A DNA stretch of 31,473 nt from Conidiobolus incongruus B7586 (lineage: Eukaryota; Entomophthoromycota; Entomophthoromycetes; Entomophthorales; Conidiobolaceae). The stretch spans positions 1 through 31,473 of the forward strand of contig JNEM01014566.1 in assembly GCA_000697335.1 (NCBI GenBank), read 5' to 3'. Positions 11,629 through 22,389 of the stretch are shown here, in pieces. Numbering within the stretch: position 1 is the first letter of the stretch; each line of letters begins with the position of its first letter. The position numbers were made by a program, and so were the translations under genes. The notes under the pieces are model-generated. The model worked only from the letters and a program-made list of their open reading frames with translations. It was not told the origin of the DNA and did not search any database.

Positions 11629-12552
11629 ATGGAATGTGCTATGTTTGATAACCGCTCAGATTGCAATCTTTACTCTTTTGCTGAACCTCACCCAACTATG
11701 GTCACAAACATTGATCCATGTACCGCCGCTGCTTTGAACACTTATTTAGATCCAACTTTAATTAATTGGGACATGTCATATATTGACCCCCTAATCAAAA
11801 TGGATCCTACCTCTGTCACTTCTCAAGATTCGCCTCAGCTTCCTGAACCTTCTCTTACACCCATGTTGCCCCCGATTGACTCGGGAATGATTCTTTCACC
11901 ATCTTACCTACCTCCTCCACTTTTGATTCCTCCTTTTAGTTCAGCAACGAACTTGACTCCACCATCAGCTGAATACCTTCCCATTTTCTGGGATAAACAG
12001 CCTCAACTCAATCAGTCTATGTTATCATTTTCCAGCGAAGGGGATTCATTGTCTCCTCCAAATGTCGCTCACATGACAAATTCGCAGTCTAACATAGCAT
12101 CTTCTCCACAAAGCGTGGATTCTCCTCTGCAGAGTTCTCAGATAAGAATGGGCTCTCTACCACCCGAAGAGCTTGTCAAATCTTCAGAAGCCCCTGTGGA
12201 AAGAAAAGCTAAGAGTACGAAACATCTACGTCGTCATACCATCTCAACTAGCACAGTTTCAGCTCAGCGTAAGCCTTCTGCTTCAGGAGGTCGCACTCGC
12301 AGATCAAGCCAGAGTTTGACTTCTGAAGAGATTGAGGCAAAGAAGTTGGCTCGTTTGGAGCGCAACCGAGTAGCTGCCTGTAAGTCCCGCCAGAAGCGCA
12401 AGATGCTTACTGATGACCAACTCACTGCACTTAAAATATTAGAGGATGATACAGCTAAAATTGAGGAGCAGAATATGCTTCTGCAGGCAAAGTTAAATGC
12501 TTTGACTGAAGTTCTCAACCTTCACCGATACAACAACAACCAAAAGAGTTAA
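11629..12552 (+). CDS. bZIP transcription factor, ATF/CREB/Gcn4-like basic region
   Basis: An intronless gene of 307 residues. The DNA-binding domain is at the C-terminal end (about 238-299). The basic region reads KKLARLERNRVAACKSRQKRK, with the invariant N246-x7-R254. The zipper then has d positions Q264, L271, I278, L285 and L292. Residues 1-200 are rich in Pro, Ser, Thr and Met, typical of an activation region, and 185-234 are basic and Ser-rich, likely for nuclear import. Two points stand out: Ser253 sits where Fos/Jun/ATF factors have the redox-sensitive Cys, with a Cys two places earlier, and the first heptad position is Gln. ATF/CREB-type factors usually bind ACGT-core sites and act in stress or nutrient responses; the targets here are unknown. 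The start ATG (AAAACCATGG) is well placed, and no upstream in-frame extension is convincing. Confidence 0.9.
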   Translation: MECAMFDNRSDCNLYSFAEPHPTMVTNIDPCTAAALNTYLDPTLINWDMSYIDPLIKMDPTSVTSQDSPQLPEPSLTPMLPPIDSGMILSPSYLPPPLLIPPFSSATNLTPPSAEYLPIFWDKQPQLNQSMLSFSSEGDSLSPPNVAHMTNSQSNIASSPQSVDSPLQSSQIRMGSLPPEELVKSSEAPVERKAKSTKHLRRHTISTSTVSAQRKPSASGGRTRRSSQSLTSEEIEAKKLARLERNRVAACKSRQKRKMLTDDQLTALKILEDDTAKIEEQNMLLQAKLNALTEVLNLHRYNNNQKS

Positions 12553-15500
12553 GTTATTATATATACATATATTATACTATTGATACTGTATTTGAACTCA
12601 ATGCATATTGATAGCTATATAACCGAAATACTTCATTTAAAGAATTACCAATATATCCCAATTGTATAAAATATAATAAATCATAGTTACAAATTACTAA
12701 CACCTTAATGAGATGTTACTGAATTTTAATATTTCCATTATTTTCTTAACAAAAATTTAAATATCAAAAGCCATAAAATCTCTCTATATTGCTTGCAAAC
12801 TAATCCCATTTTGTCAATAGCAGTCTTTTAGTACAGCACCTTTTTTATTAGTAGAAAACCAATCCTGATGATCAATAATACTATTCGAGTAGCTACGTGA
12901 GGATATTATGTTACCTGTATTCAATCATGGAATGGATTATTACGTAACATTGATTGGTTCAAATAATTGATGAATTCACTTTATGACAACAACCTCAATT
13001 TCTTGAATATCAAAGTAAACTTTCAATTGGTTGAACTGGATAGAGAGAGAACTGAAACCTAATATAAAATTATTCATATCCCCAAATCTTAGCACTTATG
13101 AAATCAGCATAACTTCATTCAATTAATATGCTTGACTTGTTTCATCTAATTTGATAATTAAATGCTACTTTTTCCACAATATCAATAACTAAACACCAAG
13201 TATCATCATATATAATAAAATTTAATTAGTGTATAATATTTTTTAATATTATTCTAATGATCAAACCATTTAAAAGTATTTATTTTAATTTGAATAAGTC
13301 AAAATCATGAAACCTAGTAATTTAATAATAATAAAAAACAATAATTTGCATACAGTTAATCCAAATAATGAATCCAAGATTAGCATGAACAACCGTCCAG
13401 TTTAACAGATATAATTTATATGCTTGCAGTTTTTCATCAACTTTATGTATACCTCATAATATTCAGTATAATACAAAATATTTGAATAATTATAGTTAAA
13501 ATAATAAGTTCTTTATTGTTTAAATAATTTGAATAAAAAAAATTAATTAAAATTAATCAATATAATTAAATGTAAAATATATTAAAAGGTTACATATTAA
13601 ATTATGAAAATTAACTCAATTTAAAGAATTTTTATTACTTTATATAATATATCCCAAAAGAAATAATCTCAATGATAATTAGTAAAAAGAATCAATCAAG
13701 CTATTGGAAAATATTTATTTGAATCAATCATACTTCAGACAAACTTTTAGTTGAAATTAATTTATGAAACTTGACTACCTTAATTTAGTAACTTCAATTA
13801 TACTATTCATAATTATATTAAGTTATTAATGCATTTCAAATATTTGAATTGAGTTACAAATACAATTATTTTCATTACTAAAGTAAAGAATATTTAAGTC
13901 ATTTTGTAACAATTTCAATTTATTTTTATATTATGGTCCGATTTATTAGAAAATTTTTTAATTGTTATATATTATTAAATATATATAAATTTAAACATTT
14001 TATTTGAATATATAATAAAAAAGGATTATAATAATAATTATTATTATTATAATTATTTTTCAATAATAATTTTATATTACAAATAAATTCTATATTTAAC
14101 TAAAGAGAAAAAAAGATTATATTATTTTTATTTTCAATTATTTTGATAAAAATGAAAACTTGCAGGGAAAAATAATTGGTATATCATCAAATATTCCAAA
14201 AATAGTTATTAAATTTACTTATTTGATTCAAAAATTATATATATATTTATTAATTTTTTAACCCATATTTTAATTATTTTTTCATTAAAAATGCTTAATT
14301 TTTATATTGAAAATTTATTTGAATATGGGTCGGATAAACTATAAACATATTGATGTTTGTATGAATTGATAGTTCTAGATTGATAGTTAAATTATTGATG
14401 TTAAAATTTGAACTGTATATTGATCAACTATTCATTATATTGTAATATGAAATATTTAAAACATTGGTTTAATACATTAATTTTGAGCTAAAATTATATT
14501 CAGTATATAATATTTATTTTAAAATTATTTCAAGCTTTATCTGTCTTTATTTATATAACAAAGTAAGGAAATGGTATTAATTTGAATAGTAAAAGATATT
14601 CATACGAGTATCAAAACAATCATCAAATTCGATAAATAAATATTTTATATATTCTATGCAACTATTATAGAATAAGTTCATTTAAAGATTTTTATATATT
14701 AAATATTGGTTATAATTTTTGTAATTATGACTTTGCTTAAAATATATAGCTATAATTAAGTGAATTGTGAATTTTAATCTTAATATATTATAAATTATCA
14801 TGTATACTCAACTAAATAAAAAAGCTAAGATATCAACAAAAATATTTTTGCAAATCTTTAACATTTTTTTTTCTAAATTTTAATGTAATTCCTTGATTTT
14901 TTTCACTTAATCAAACTCCGCAATATTCAATTTAATATTTTATAATTGAGGTTTATTTTGCAATTGATAGAATTTATAAACAATCAATATTTAAAGATTA
15001 GACATATTAATTATGAGCACATTACAGGATATTTCATCGTTTATATCTTGCTAATGTTTACCTTAAGTTTAACCAAAAGGATATGTATTTTTATGGAAAT
15101 AATATTCTTTTAATATATGCATATAAATATTACTTATTCAAAACCAATAAAATTATATTGATTAAATCACCCCATATTCAATTTAGATTTTAATATTAAT
15201 ACAAATATATAATTTAGCCAAGCTTACCTTTTTAAAAAACTCAATTTAAATTTTATAATATTAAAATTAATAATATATTTATAAATTAATAAGTATTAAA
15301 ATTTTGAAATTTAAAAAAATTATTATTATTAATATTAATATTATTTTTTTTCTTCCATTAATTAATATCGTTTGATTTTTAAAAAAATTTTTAATATAAA
15401 ATAAATAATAGTTTTTTTATTTCTCTATATCTATATTAAATCATTTTTCCATAATAATGAATTTTATAATTTCCCTTACATGCAGATATAAAATTCACAG

Positions 15501-18500
15501 CTATTTCATTATTATTATTATTATTAATATGGTTTCTAAATTGGGCTACAAAGAGTTTATAATATATAATAGATTTAGATTTGAATTCATAAAGTTTTTT
15601 CTCATGTGGAATATTTAGTATATTCTCATATTAATACCCTTTTTATATGTCTCTTTTAACTGTTTTTAATTCAATAATTGCCTTCTTATGAGCTGATGAT
15701 TTTTTATCGAAATTATGATCCTAATTTTGTTCTCAGATCTGTCTCGTGATTTAATCATCACCTAAAACTTGCTTCATCTGTGACTTCTTAATTTAATGAA
15801 AGAAAACTGATTATTTTACCGAGTTTTAAAAATACTTTAAGAATATCAATTGATGTTGGAATAATGTTTAATATTATAATATTTCACTTTCAATTATAAA
15901 TATAATAATTTAGGCGTTTATACAATAGAAATATTTCATCTGACAAAAGTTAATATAGAGGATTTGTATTACAGGAAAAACTATTATGGAATAGCTATAT
16001 TGTGGAGCTTTATTAATAATAAAGCATCTGTAATCAACAAAAAGTATCCTAATAATTTGAATATCATAATTATTACAAAATTGGATTAGATATAAATTAA
16101 TGAAAAGTGAATAATTTGTAGTATGTACTTTCAAGATGAATATTAATTTAGGATTTAATTTTGAATTAAAATTATAACTAAATTAACTCCTTTTAATTTC
16201 ATATTCTTTTTTTATTTATTTTACATAATATCAGTTTTAAATTATATTATATTTTTTTGTATTTTAATATTTTTATATATTGATTATTATTAATTTTAAT
16301 TTCATTAAAAATAGTTAATATTCAAATCAATATTACTAAAAAATAATTTAAATTAGATTAATTGTTAATTAACTAAAAAACAATAATATGATAAAAGTAT
16401 TAGTTAATATTAATTATATTACTTGCTCAATAAAATAAGTTATCTAATTATACTTATATAAGCTATAATTCAGTATAAATAATCGCTAAAATGATTTATA
16501 TTATGAATTTTATTATTTAAATTAATTACACTCTAATCATTTTAATTACAAAGTATTTTAAAAAAAATCCTTTATTAAATTTGTTAAATGTTCATTATAT
16601 ATTTTGAAAATATTATTTAATGTTCAAATATAAGAATATTATATATATCAAACTAAGCGCAATTAATGTTATTATAACTTTAATTACATATATTAATAAT
16701 ATTTTATAATAAAAATAATTATTCCTTTAAAAATTTTGGAAAATAAAAAAAATCAGATAAGGATAAGATAAAAATAAAATCTGATTAATTGAAAAATAAT
16801 ATATCAGATTTTTTTTATTATATATAAAATATTATATTAAGTGAAAATAGTAAAAATATTGTAATTATATTATATTAATGGCTGAATTTAATATTCGATT
16901 TTATACTTTAATATTATAATCACTAACCATTAATGTGACTGAGGGTATAATATTAGTTAAAAAATAATAATAGAGTAACAAATAGAGGAATGTGGAGTAC
17001 TTTTCACTAGTTTTTTTGGTTAATTATTTTATTTTATAATAAAAATTTAAATTTTTAGAAAAAATATTTAATCATAAAAATATGAAATATTATTCATATT
17101 AAAAAGATAATAATTATTTTTATTAATTAATTAATTAATAAAAATATTTTTTTTAATTATTAATAATTTCATAATATTTTAAATTAGTTTTGATTTAATC
17201 AATTCTAGTAAATTGTTATTGATAAATAAAGAATATCGTTTCAAATATGAAAATTATTAAAAAAATAAATTTATGTGTAAATATTTATACTAATCTGTGA
17301 ATTTTGTAAACTGATTGATTCAGATGATAAAGCATCAAAAACTTGAAGGATATTGAATTTAACTTACTCAGTATCAGATAGGTAATATATGAAGCATTAT
17401 TGACATTATATTTTTTAAATTCAAAAGTGATATAAATGTAAAATTATTTATCCTAAAGTTATTATTATTTGAGCAATTGATTAATTGTGATTCATGGTTT
17501 AACTTTGACAATCCGAATATTAAATAATTTTTTAAATGCATTTTCAAATATTCACTAGTGAAAATTTATCATAATCGGTAATATAGATTAAGCAGAAAAT
17601 CTGTTGATAAAATGGATTATATTTATACCTACATTATATCTACTAAGATGTAAAAGGTTTATTCAGAATGTGTTCAGCCAAGCTTTAAAATTGAGTCCAA
17701 TGTATGAGTTTTCAATTTACATTATCTACAAAACTATCAGTTCTTAAGTAATCTTATTCTTTTAAACAACAGCTATCAAAAATCACAATATCCTACATTA
17801 TCATTATATTAAGTTTAGAGCAATTTATAAATATTTATCTATTAGATAAAATGATGTTTTGTTAATATTCAAAAATAATAAAAAATCCAAGAAAAAATAT
17901 AAATTAAATTAATTTTCAATATAAATATTTGTGTTAATATCAATTAAATAATTAAAATTATACTTTATTGATAATATTCATTTGATAGTATCATATTAAA
18001 AAAATTTTTTTATTATATCGTTATATATTTAGAACCTATAGAATTTTATATTTTCAACTTTGTACTAATAAGTAAAACTTGGCAATAATGGATCACTAAT
18101 CAATTATATGATTATACAATTAACTCAATTTTAAAAATTTTAAGTATCCATTTTTAGATATAGTAAATAAAATTAATATCAAAGTTTATTACTAACAATT
18201 TTAAAGTTTAATAAACAGATGTAGAGCATTATAATAATTATTACATTATCAATTATAATTAAGACTGATAAATACTCAAATTGAAGTAAAATATATTATG
18301 ATAATATCAAGTTGAATGATAATTATTATTATTATTCTTTTATAAAATTTTATCATAATATATTAGATAATAACTAATAATGAAATTGATTATACTATAT
18401 CACAAATAATAAGAAAAAATTATGTAATATAATGAATATTTTTATACTGTTTTTTTTTTTTAATTTAAATTATTAAAATTCAAAATTCAAAAATTAAGTT

Positions 18501-18659
18501 TATTATATACTATAATTTTTGCATTGACATATAATACTTATCTATATATATATGATCTTATTATTTTGATGAATAATTTTTTATAGCAACATTTTAATCT
18601 TATATTTGATTTAAATTAATGATTATTTTATCAAATCTTTTGTATATAAATTTTGTAAG
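12553..18659. other. 6.1 kb AT-rich gene-free stretch
   Basis: No conserved protein, RNA gene or transposon end was recognised on either strand. An ACGT-core cluster near 12892-12947 is listed separately. Open frames here, such as the 74-codon one at 15910-16134 on the minus strand, have the AAT/ATA/TTT-rich content expected of non-coding DNA. Confidence 0.5.
12892..12956. promoter_or_regulatory. Possible bZIP-site cluster downstream of the bZIP gene
   Basis: CTACGTGA lies at about 12892-12899 and the perfect palindrome TTACGTAA at 12940-12947, followed by ATTGG at 12951-12955. ACGT cores are unusual in DNA this AT-rich and are the kind of site an ATF/CREB bZIP protein binds. They lie 340-400 bases past the bZIP stop, and no gene is visible to their right, so any target or feedback role is speculation. 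Confidence 0.3.
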
Positions 18660-18851
18660 ATGATTGGCAAGGGGTACCAATGCCAGCTCTACGATTTCAT
18701 CTTAGTGGTCAGGGATACAGGTGATTGTGTGGTCCACAGCTCTAGGGGCCAGGAGGACTAATTGAGCCGCGATAGCTAGACTGTTGGGTTCATCCTTAGC
18801 AATTAATTCCAAATTAGACAAATTAGACAAATTAGAATAAATGAGGGCCAT
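18660..18851. other. GC-rich island with open frames on both strands
   Basis: I counted 62 G/C in the 120 bases 18661-18780 against 7 in the 60 bases just before, a sharp step. On the minus strand a 49-codon frame runs from ATG at 18851 to TAA at 18702-18704, and the same frame continues beyond the stop with coding-like sequence (DEIVELALVPLANHL). On the plus strand a 33-codon frame runs from 18660 to 18761 (MIGKGYQCQLYDFILVV at its start). Both use G/C-ending codons unlike the other genes. A 9-base unit repeated three times (18811-18837) lies inside the minus frame. It could be a structured RNA gene, a foreign or ancient gene fragment, or a small-protein gene. No family was recognised. Confidence 0.35.
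18811..18837. repeat. 9-base tandem repeat, three units
   Basis: AAATTAGAC occurs twice and then AAATTAGAA. On the minus strand each unit is three codons (Ser-Asn-Leu), so the repeat keeps the frame of the small open frame in which it lies. Confidence 0.75.
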
Positions 18852-18988
18852 GATATAAATTTATATAGCAATGAATAAAATAAGGTAGTGTTTGTAGCAA
18901 GGTTGAGTTTTATTGTTTTAAGATGTATGTTGAATAAAATAAATTGTAATGGGATAAAGGATGATTTTAGTAATATACTAAGATAGAA

Positions 18989-19201
18989 ATGTCACTCTTA
19001 GAATTGTTGGATTTAGAAAAAAGAATAATTGGTAGTAAGGGTGTGGTTTTGATTAGTAAACCAAAAATCAAGCTTCTAGGGTTGAAGCCACTAGTGTACT
19101 TAAAGATATTTAGGAATTTTTTGAAGTGTGGCTGTATAATAGTATATCCTTGTGATATTTCTCAGGATCGGTTCATTTTTCTTGTTTATCCAAAGGAATA
19201 G
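18989..19201 (+). CDS. Possible 70-residue ORF of unknown function
   Basis: ATG to TAG, 70 codons, beginning MSLLELLDLEKRIIGSKG and ending DRFIFLVYPKE. It is richer in G than its surroundings and has balanced amino acids (Lys, Leu, Val, Gly, three Cys) rather than the Asn/Ile/Tyr/Phe mix of random AT-rich frames. It points away from the minus-strand frame of the GC-rich island, with about 137 bases between the two starts, so a shared two-way promoter is possible. No domain is recognised. It could be a degraded exon. Confidence 0.3.
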   Translation: MSLLELLDLEKRIIGSKGVVLISKPKIKLLGLKPLVYLKIFRNFLKCGCIIVYPCDISQDRFIFLVYPKE

Positions 19202-20337
19202 GATACAATAAATTTCAAAAATTTGTAATGCATAAAAATATATTAAAATCATTATAAACTAATTAATTATAAAAAATAATTAGAATGAATTTAAAAAATA
19301 TTATAATTTTATGTTTATATTATAATATTATATTAATAATACCTTATTTTTATTTTAAATTGAAATTTTTAATACTCTGTTTTTGTTAAGTGTAATATTT
19401 TTATTCAAATTACCAAAGAAATTTTAATATATTATCATAACTAAAATAATTTAGAATAGTAATAGCTAGATATTGATATATTTCTAGTTAAAAATTCTAT
19501 AATATTCGTTTTTAACTTACTGATGAATAACAGTTTATGAATTGAATAATTATAATAATAAAATTTAAACCACATCAATGTTAGTGGAATTCTTAAAACT
19601 ACAGTGGCAATAATTAAAATGATATAGCTTATTTGAACATTCTGTTATCACTTTATTGAAATTGATTGTATATATAATTTAAATTGAGAATATTACATTT
19701 ACTTAATAGTGAACTTAATTTTTTTTTAATTTAAAAATAACAAAATTTTTGATTTTTCTAGATCATTATTATTACTATTATTATTAATCTGTTTAAATAT
19801 ATTGAGTAATATAAATAATATTTAAAATAATAACGTTTTATACCTATTTCTTAAATTTATTTTAATTTTCAATATTTTGTACTAATTAAATTTTTAAATT
19901 AATATACATATTACTAATTCATCTAAATATTATAATAATAAAAAACGAAACTAAAAATTTCGTTGGTTCATTATATCATTAATCTAATTACGTATCAATT
20001 TTATTCAAAAATAATAATTATTAAATATTTTAATATTTAGTATTATTAATTATAATTAATAATAGCTGAATTCAATAATAATTTTTAGTAACATTTGTGA
20101 TCACTTAAAACCCAAGATTAAAATTTCGTAGTCATATTACTGCGTAAATTCAATTAATTTGAGGCTTATCAAACATTTATTTAATACAGGGATTTATAAT
20201 CCATTTGAATTTAAAACATTCTTTTCACTCTTGATCCTCTAATCATTTTTAAATTATTTATTTTAAAAATATTATAAATATTTAATATAAAATAATTCTA
20301 ATATCATCATAATTTTGTAATTATAATAACTATTAAT
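19202..20337. other. AT-rich spacer before the DEN1-like gene
   Basis: No gene, RNA or repeat was recognised. The DEN1-like promoter must lie in the right part, but no distinctive site stands out from the AT background. Confidence 0.5.
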
Positions 20338-21339
20338 ATGGGACTATTTTCCAAATTCGCAACGAGTAAACTGAATCAATTTCAAAATAGATTAAATTCC
20401 AATTTTATCGACCCTATACTACTCGAATACGAAGATGTAACGATACGAAGAAGCGATTTGGAAACTTTAAACCCTAAAGAATGGTTAAACGATAATATTA
20501 TTAGTTTTTTTTACACGTAATTTATATATTTAACTAGGTTTGTATTAAAATTTATTAATATAAATTTAATATTTAGATATTTAGAAAAGTCAGATAATTT
20601 TAACTCTGAAAAAATTTTATTATTGAGACCTTCTATCGTGCATTTAATAACACATTCTCAAGGTATACCAGATTATTATATTTATAAAGTAAAATTAATA
20701 TATTTTAAAGATCCTAGATATTTGCACCAAGCTTTACCCCCTAATTTGACAGAAAAGATGTATTTATTCATTCCTATCAATGATAATACTTCGATAAATG
20801 AAGTTGGAGGGAATCATTGGTAATTGTATTAATGTTTTATAATTGATATTTAATATTAATAGGATAATTAGGTCAATATTAGTATATTCTAAATTGGAGA
20901 AGAGTTTCTTTTATTATGACTCATTGAGGGATAGTAATTATAAATATGCTAAATTATCAGCTCAGAAAATTTCGAGGCTGCTAAATTTACAAGGTAAATC
21001 ATTATTGTTAGTAATTAATTATATAGTTTTATTCATGATTTTTAATAGAATGCAAATTAAGGTGTATTACATCACCACAACAACCCAATAGTAAGTTTAT
21101 ATTAATCCTATATATTTATAATATAATGATTAATTTGATAATAATTAGGCAACGACTGCGGTATATTCATTATATCGATAACAGAAGTGCTTATCAATCG
21201 CATGAGCACGCATCCCCACTACTTTCTACAACCTCACGAATGGAATGTCAACTACAACGAACTTTATCCACCATACACGCAGCGAGAGAGGATCAAAAAC
21301 ATGATACTCAAATTAAAATATGAACACGATCAAAAATAA
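20338..21339 (+). CDS. SENP8/DEN1-like NEDD8-specific protease (C48 family)
   Basis: This Ulp1-type cysteine protease family removes or matures the ubiquitin-like protein NEDD8, which controls cullin ligases. Exons 20338-20516, 20577-20819, 20872-20993, 21049-21090 and 21149-21339 join in phase to 258 residues, slightly longer than human SENP8. Seen in the sequence: WLNDNIISFF near residue 50, FIPINDNT, GGNHWSILVYSKLEKSFFYYD and PQQPNSNDCG. These give the catalytic triad His140, Asp157 and Cys199 with the oxyanion Gln193. The IND-N and SFF-YDS blocks favour the SENP8 branch over SUMO proteases. The third exon has two in-frame acceptors 9 bases apart; the downstream one fits the family. The stop is 29 bases from the stop of the convergent TLC gene. 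The active site is complete, so activity is expected; NEDD8 rather than SUMO specificity is inferred. Confidence 0.9.
20820..20871 (+). other. Intron with two in-frame acceptors at the protease active site
   Basis: The intron splits the Trp codon just after the catalytic His. One acceptor AG ends at 20862 and another at 20871. Using the second gives GGNHW-SILVY as in the family, with an intron of 52 bases like its neighbours. Using the first inserts Ile-Ile-Arg next to the active site without changing the frame. Confidence 0.6.
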
Positions 21340-21368
21340 ACTATATTTAACATTTATTATTATAAAGA

Positions 21369-22389
21369 TTACTTCTTCTGCTTCTCTTGAACTTCTACAT
21401 TACTAGGTTTCTTAAGCATTTTCTTCAAGAGTCCAAATAACTTAAAGAACCATACAGTATTGAGTGAATTTAACCCAAGATTCGATATAGTTAAAATAAT
21501 GACAAGATGTTTTGGACCATTGGGCGTGAAATAAGTATTATACATATCAACTAAAATAAAAAAATGATTAATTCATAAATAATGTAAAAAATATTCCGCT
21601 AAATTACTTAAAAAGTAATACGATTGATAATAACCCCAAACGATTCTAGCTAAAAAGAATACGACGAATAGACAGATGCCATTAAATTTATATAGCCATG
21701 AAGTTTCATAATTTAATTTAGTCTATTCAAAAGTATTAATACATTATATAATTTGAATAAAATTGTAAAACTTACTAAAAACCATCCAAAATTGAGGAAT
21801 GGAGTGCTCAATTCAAATAATAAAAATCTAGGCCCATAATACATCAAAAAAGGTGTCTAAATAAAAATTTTGAATCAATTCACTAAATATAATCCGCACA
21901 AAATTTAGAATTACATAAGAGATTAAATAAACTGTTAAACATAAAGTTGCATGAAGCATAAAATTGAGATTGGGTATTTCTTCAGTTAGACACATGGCCA
22001 AATCCCAAATGAAATAACTATCAATGACGTTATTATGATATAAGAATGGCAATATGATAATATACTTACCCACATGCAATTGCATACAAGTCCCCGGATG
22101 CTTTAGCATAACTGAATACTGTATCCCTTGCCAACTCTTCATTAAACAACACGGGGACTGAGCACAAGCACAACGTAATGGAATTGACCATAGATACGAT
22201 ATGGTTGTTCCAACGAGACTTTTGATGGTGAGTATACTTGTTGTAAGTATTAGGTACTAGTAAACTACTTAATTTGCCCCCCAATAAGAAAATTAAATGG
22301 TATACTACTGGTGTAATGAGCAGTAATTGGTAATGGTCTCGAATTTTAGTGAGACCCAAATGGTTTTCAAGGAAGTTTACAATGCCCAT
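21369..22389 (-). CDS. TLC-domain multi-span membrane protein (TLCD4/TMEM56-like)
   Basis: TLC (TRAM-LAG1-CLN8) proteins are ER or other membrane proteins linked to lipid sensing or synthesis. Exons on the minus strand: 22070-22389, 21915-22017, 21776-21856, 21608-21722 and 21369-21550, in phase, giving 266 residues. Family blocks in order are SRWNNHIVSMVNSITL (family: W-N-x4-S-x-x-H), GDLYAIACGYFIWDLAM, NLNFMLHATLCLTVYLI, the hallmark MYYGPRFLLFELSTPFLNF, and NGICLFVVFFLARIVWGYY. About six or seven hydrophobic spans are visible, and the tail ends in basic KKMLKKP and EKQKK, possibly an ER-retrieval signal. The Ser-x-x-His position carries Asn. It lacks the fuller active-site signature of ceramide synthases, so it belongs to the general TLC group with unknown substrate. 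Confidence 0.88.

Noticed and set aside
12264-12518. 84-codon minus-strand frame inside the bZIP gene
   Set aside because: Mirror of the strongly supported basic-leucine-zipper coding sequence on the plus strand.
15690-15812. Possible C/D-box snoRNA (TGATGA followed about 110 bases later by CTGA)
   Set aside because: No convincing terminal stem or D'/C' pair, and the spacing is loose. The motifs are short enough to occur by chance.
15910-16134. 74-codon minus-strand frame
   Set aside because: Composition (Ile, Tyr, Asn, Phe) is what AT-rich non-coding DNA yields by chance; no domain, splice context or compositional step.
18660-18851. GC-rich island as a tRNA-derived SINE, snRNA, SRP RNA or RNase P RNA
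   Set aside because: Only weak A-box/B-box resemblance with wrong spacing, no poly-A tail or target duplication. None of the conserved blocks of these RNAs was seen.
7000-20000. CRISPR-like or long direct-repeat arrays in the spacers
   Set aside because: Only simple AT tracts and two short tandem repeats (9331-9358, 18811-18837) were found; no regularly spaced repeats.
20689-20710. 22-base GT...AG segment in the protease gene that could be read as a mini-intron
   Set aside because: Too short for splicing here, and removing 22 bases would break the frame, which is open and in phase if the segment is kept.
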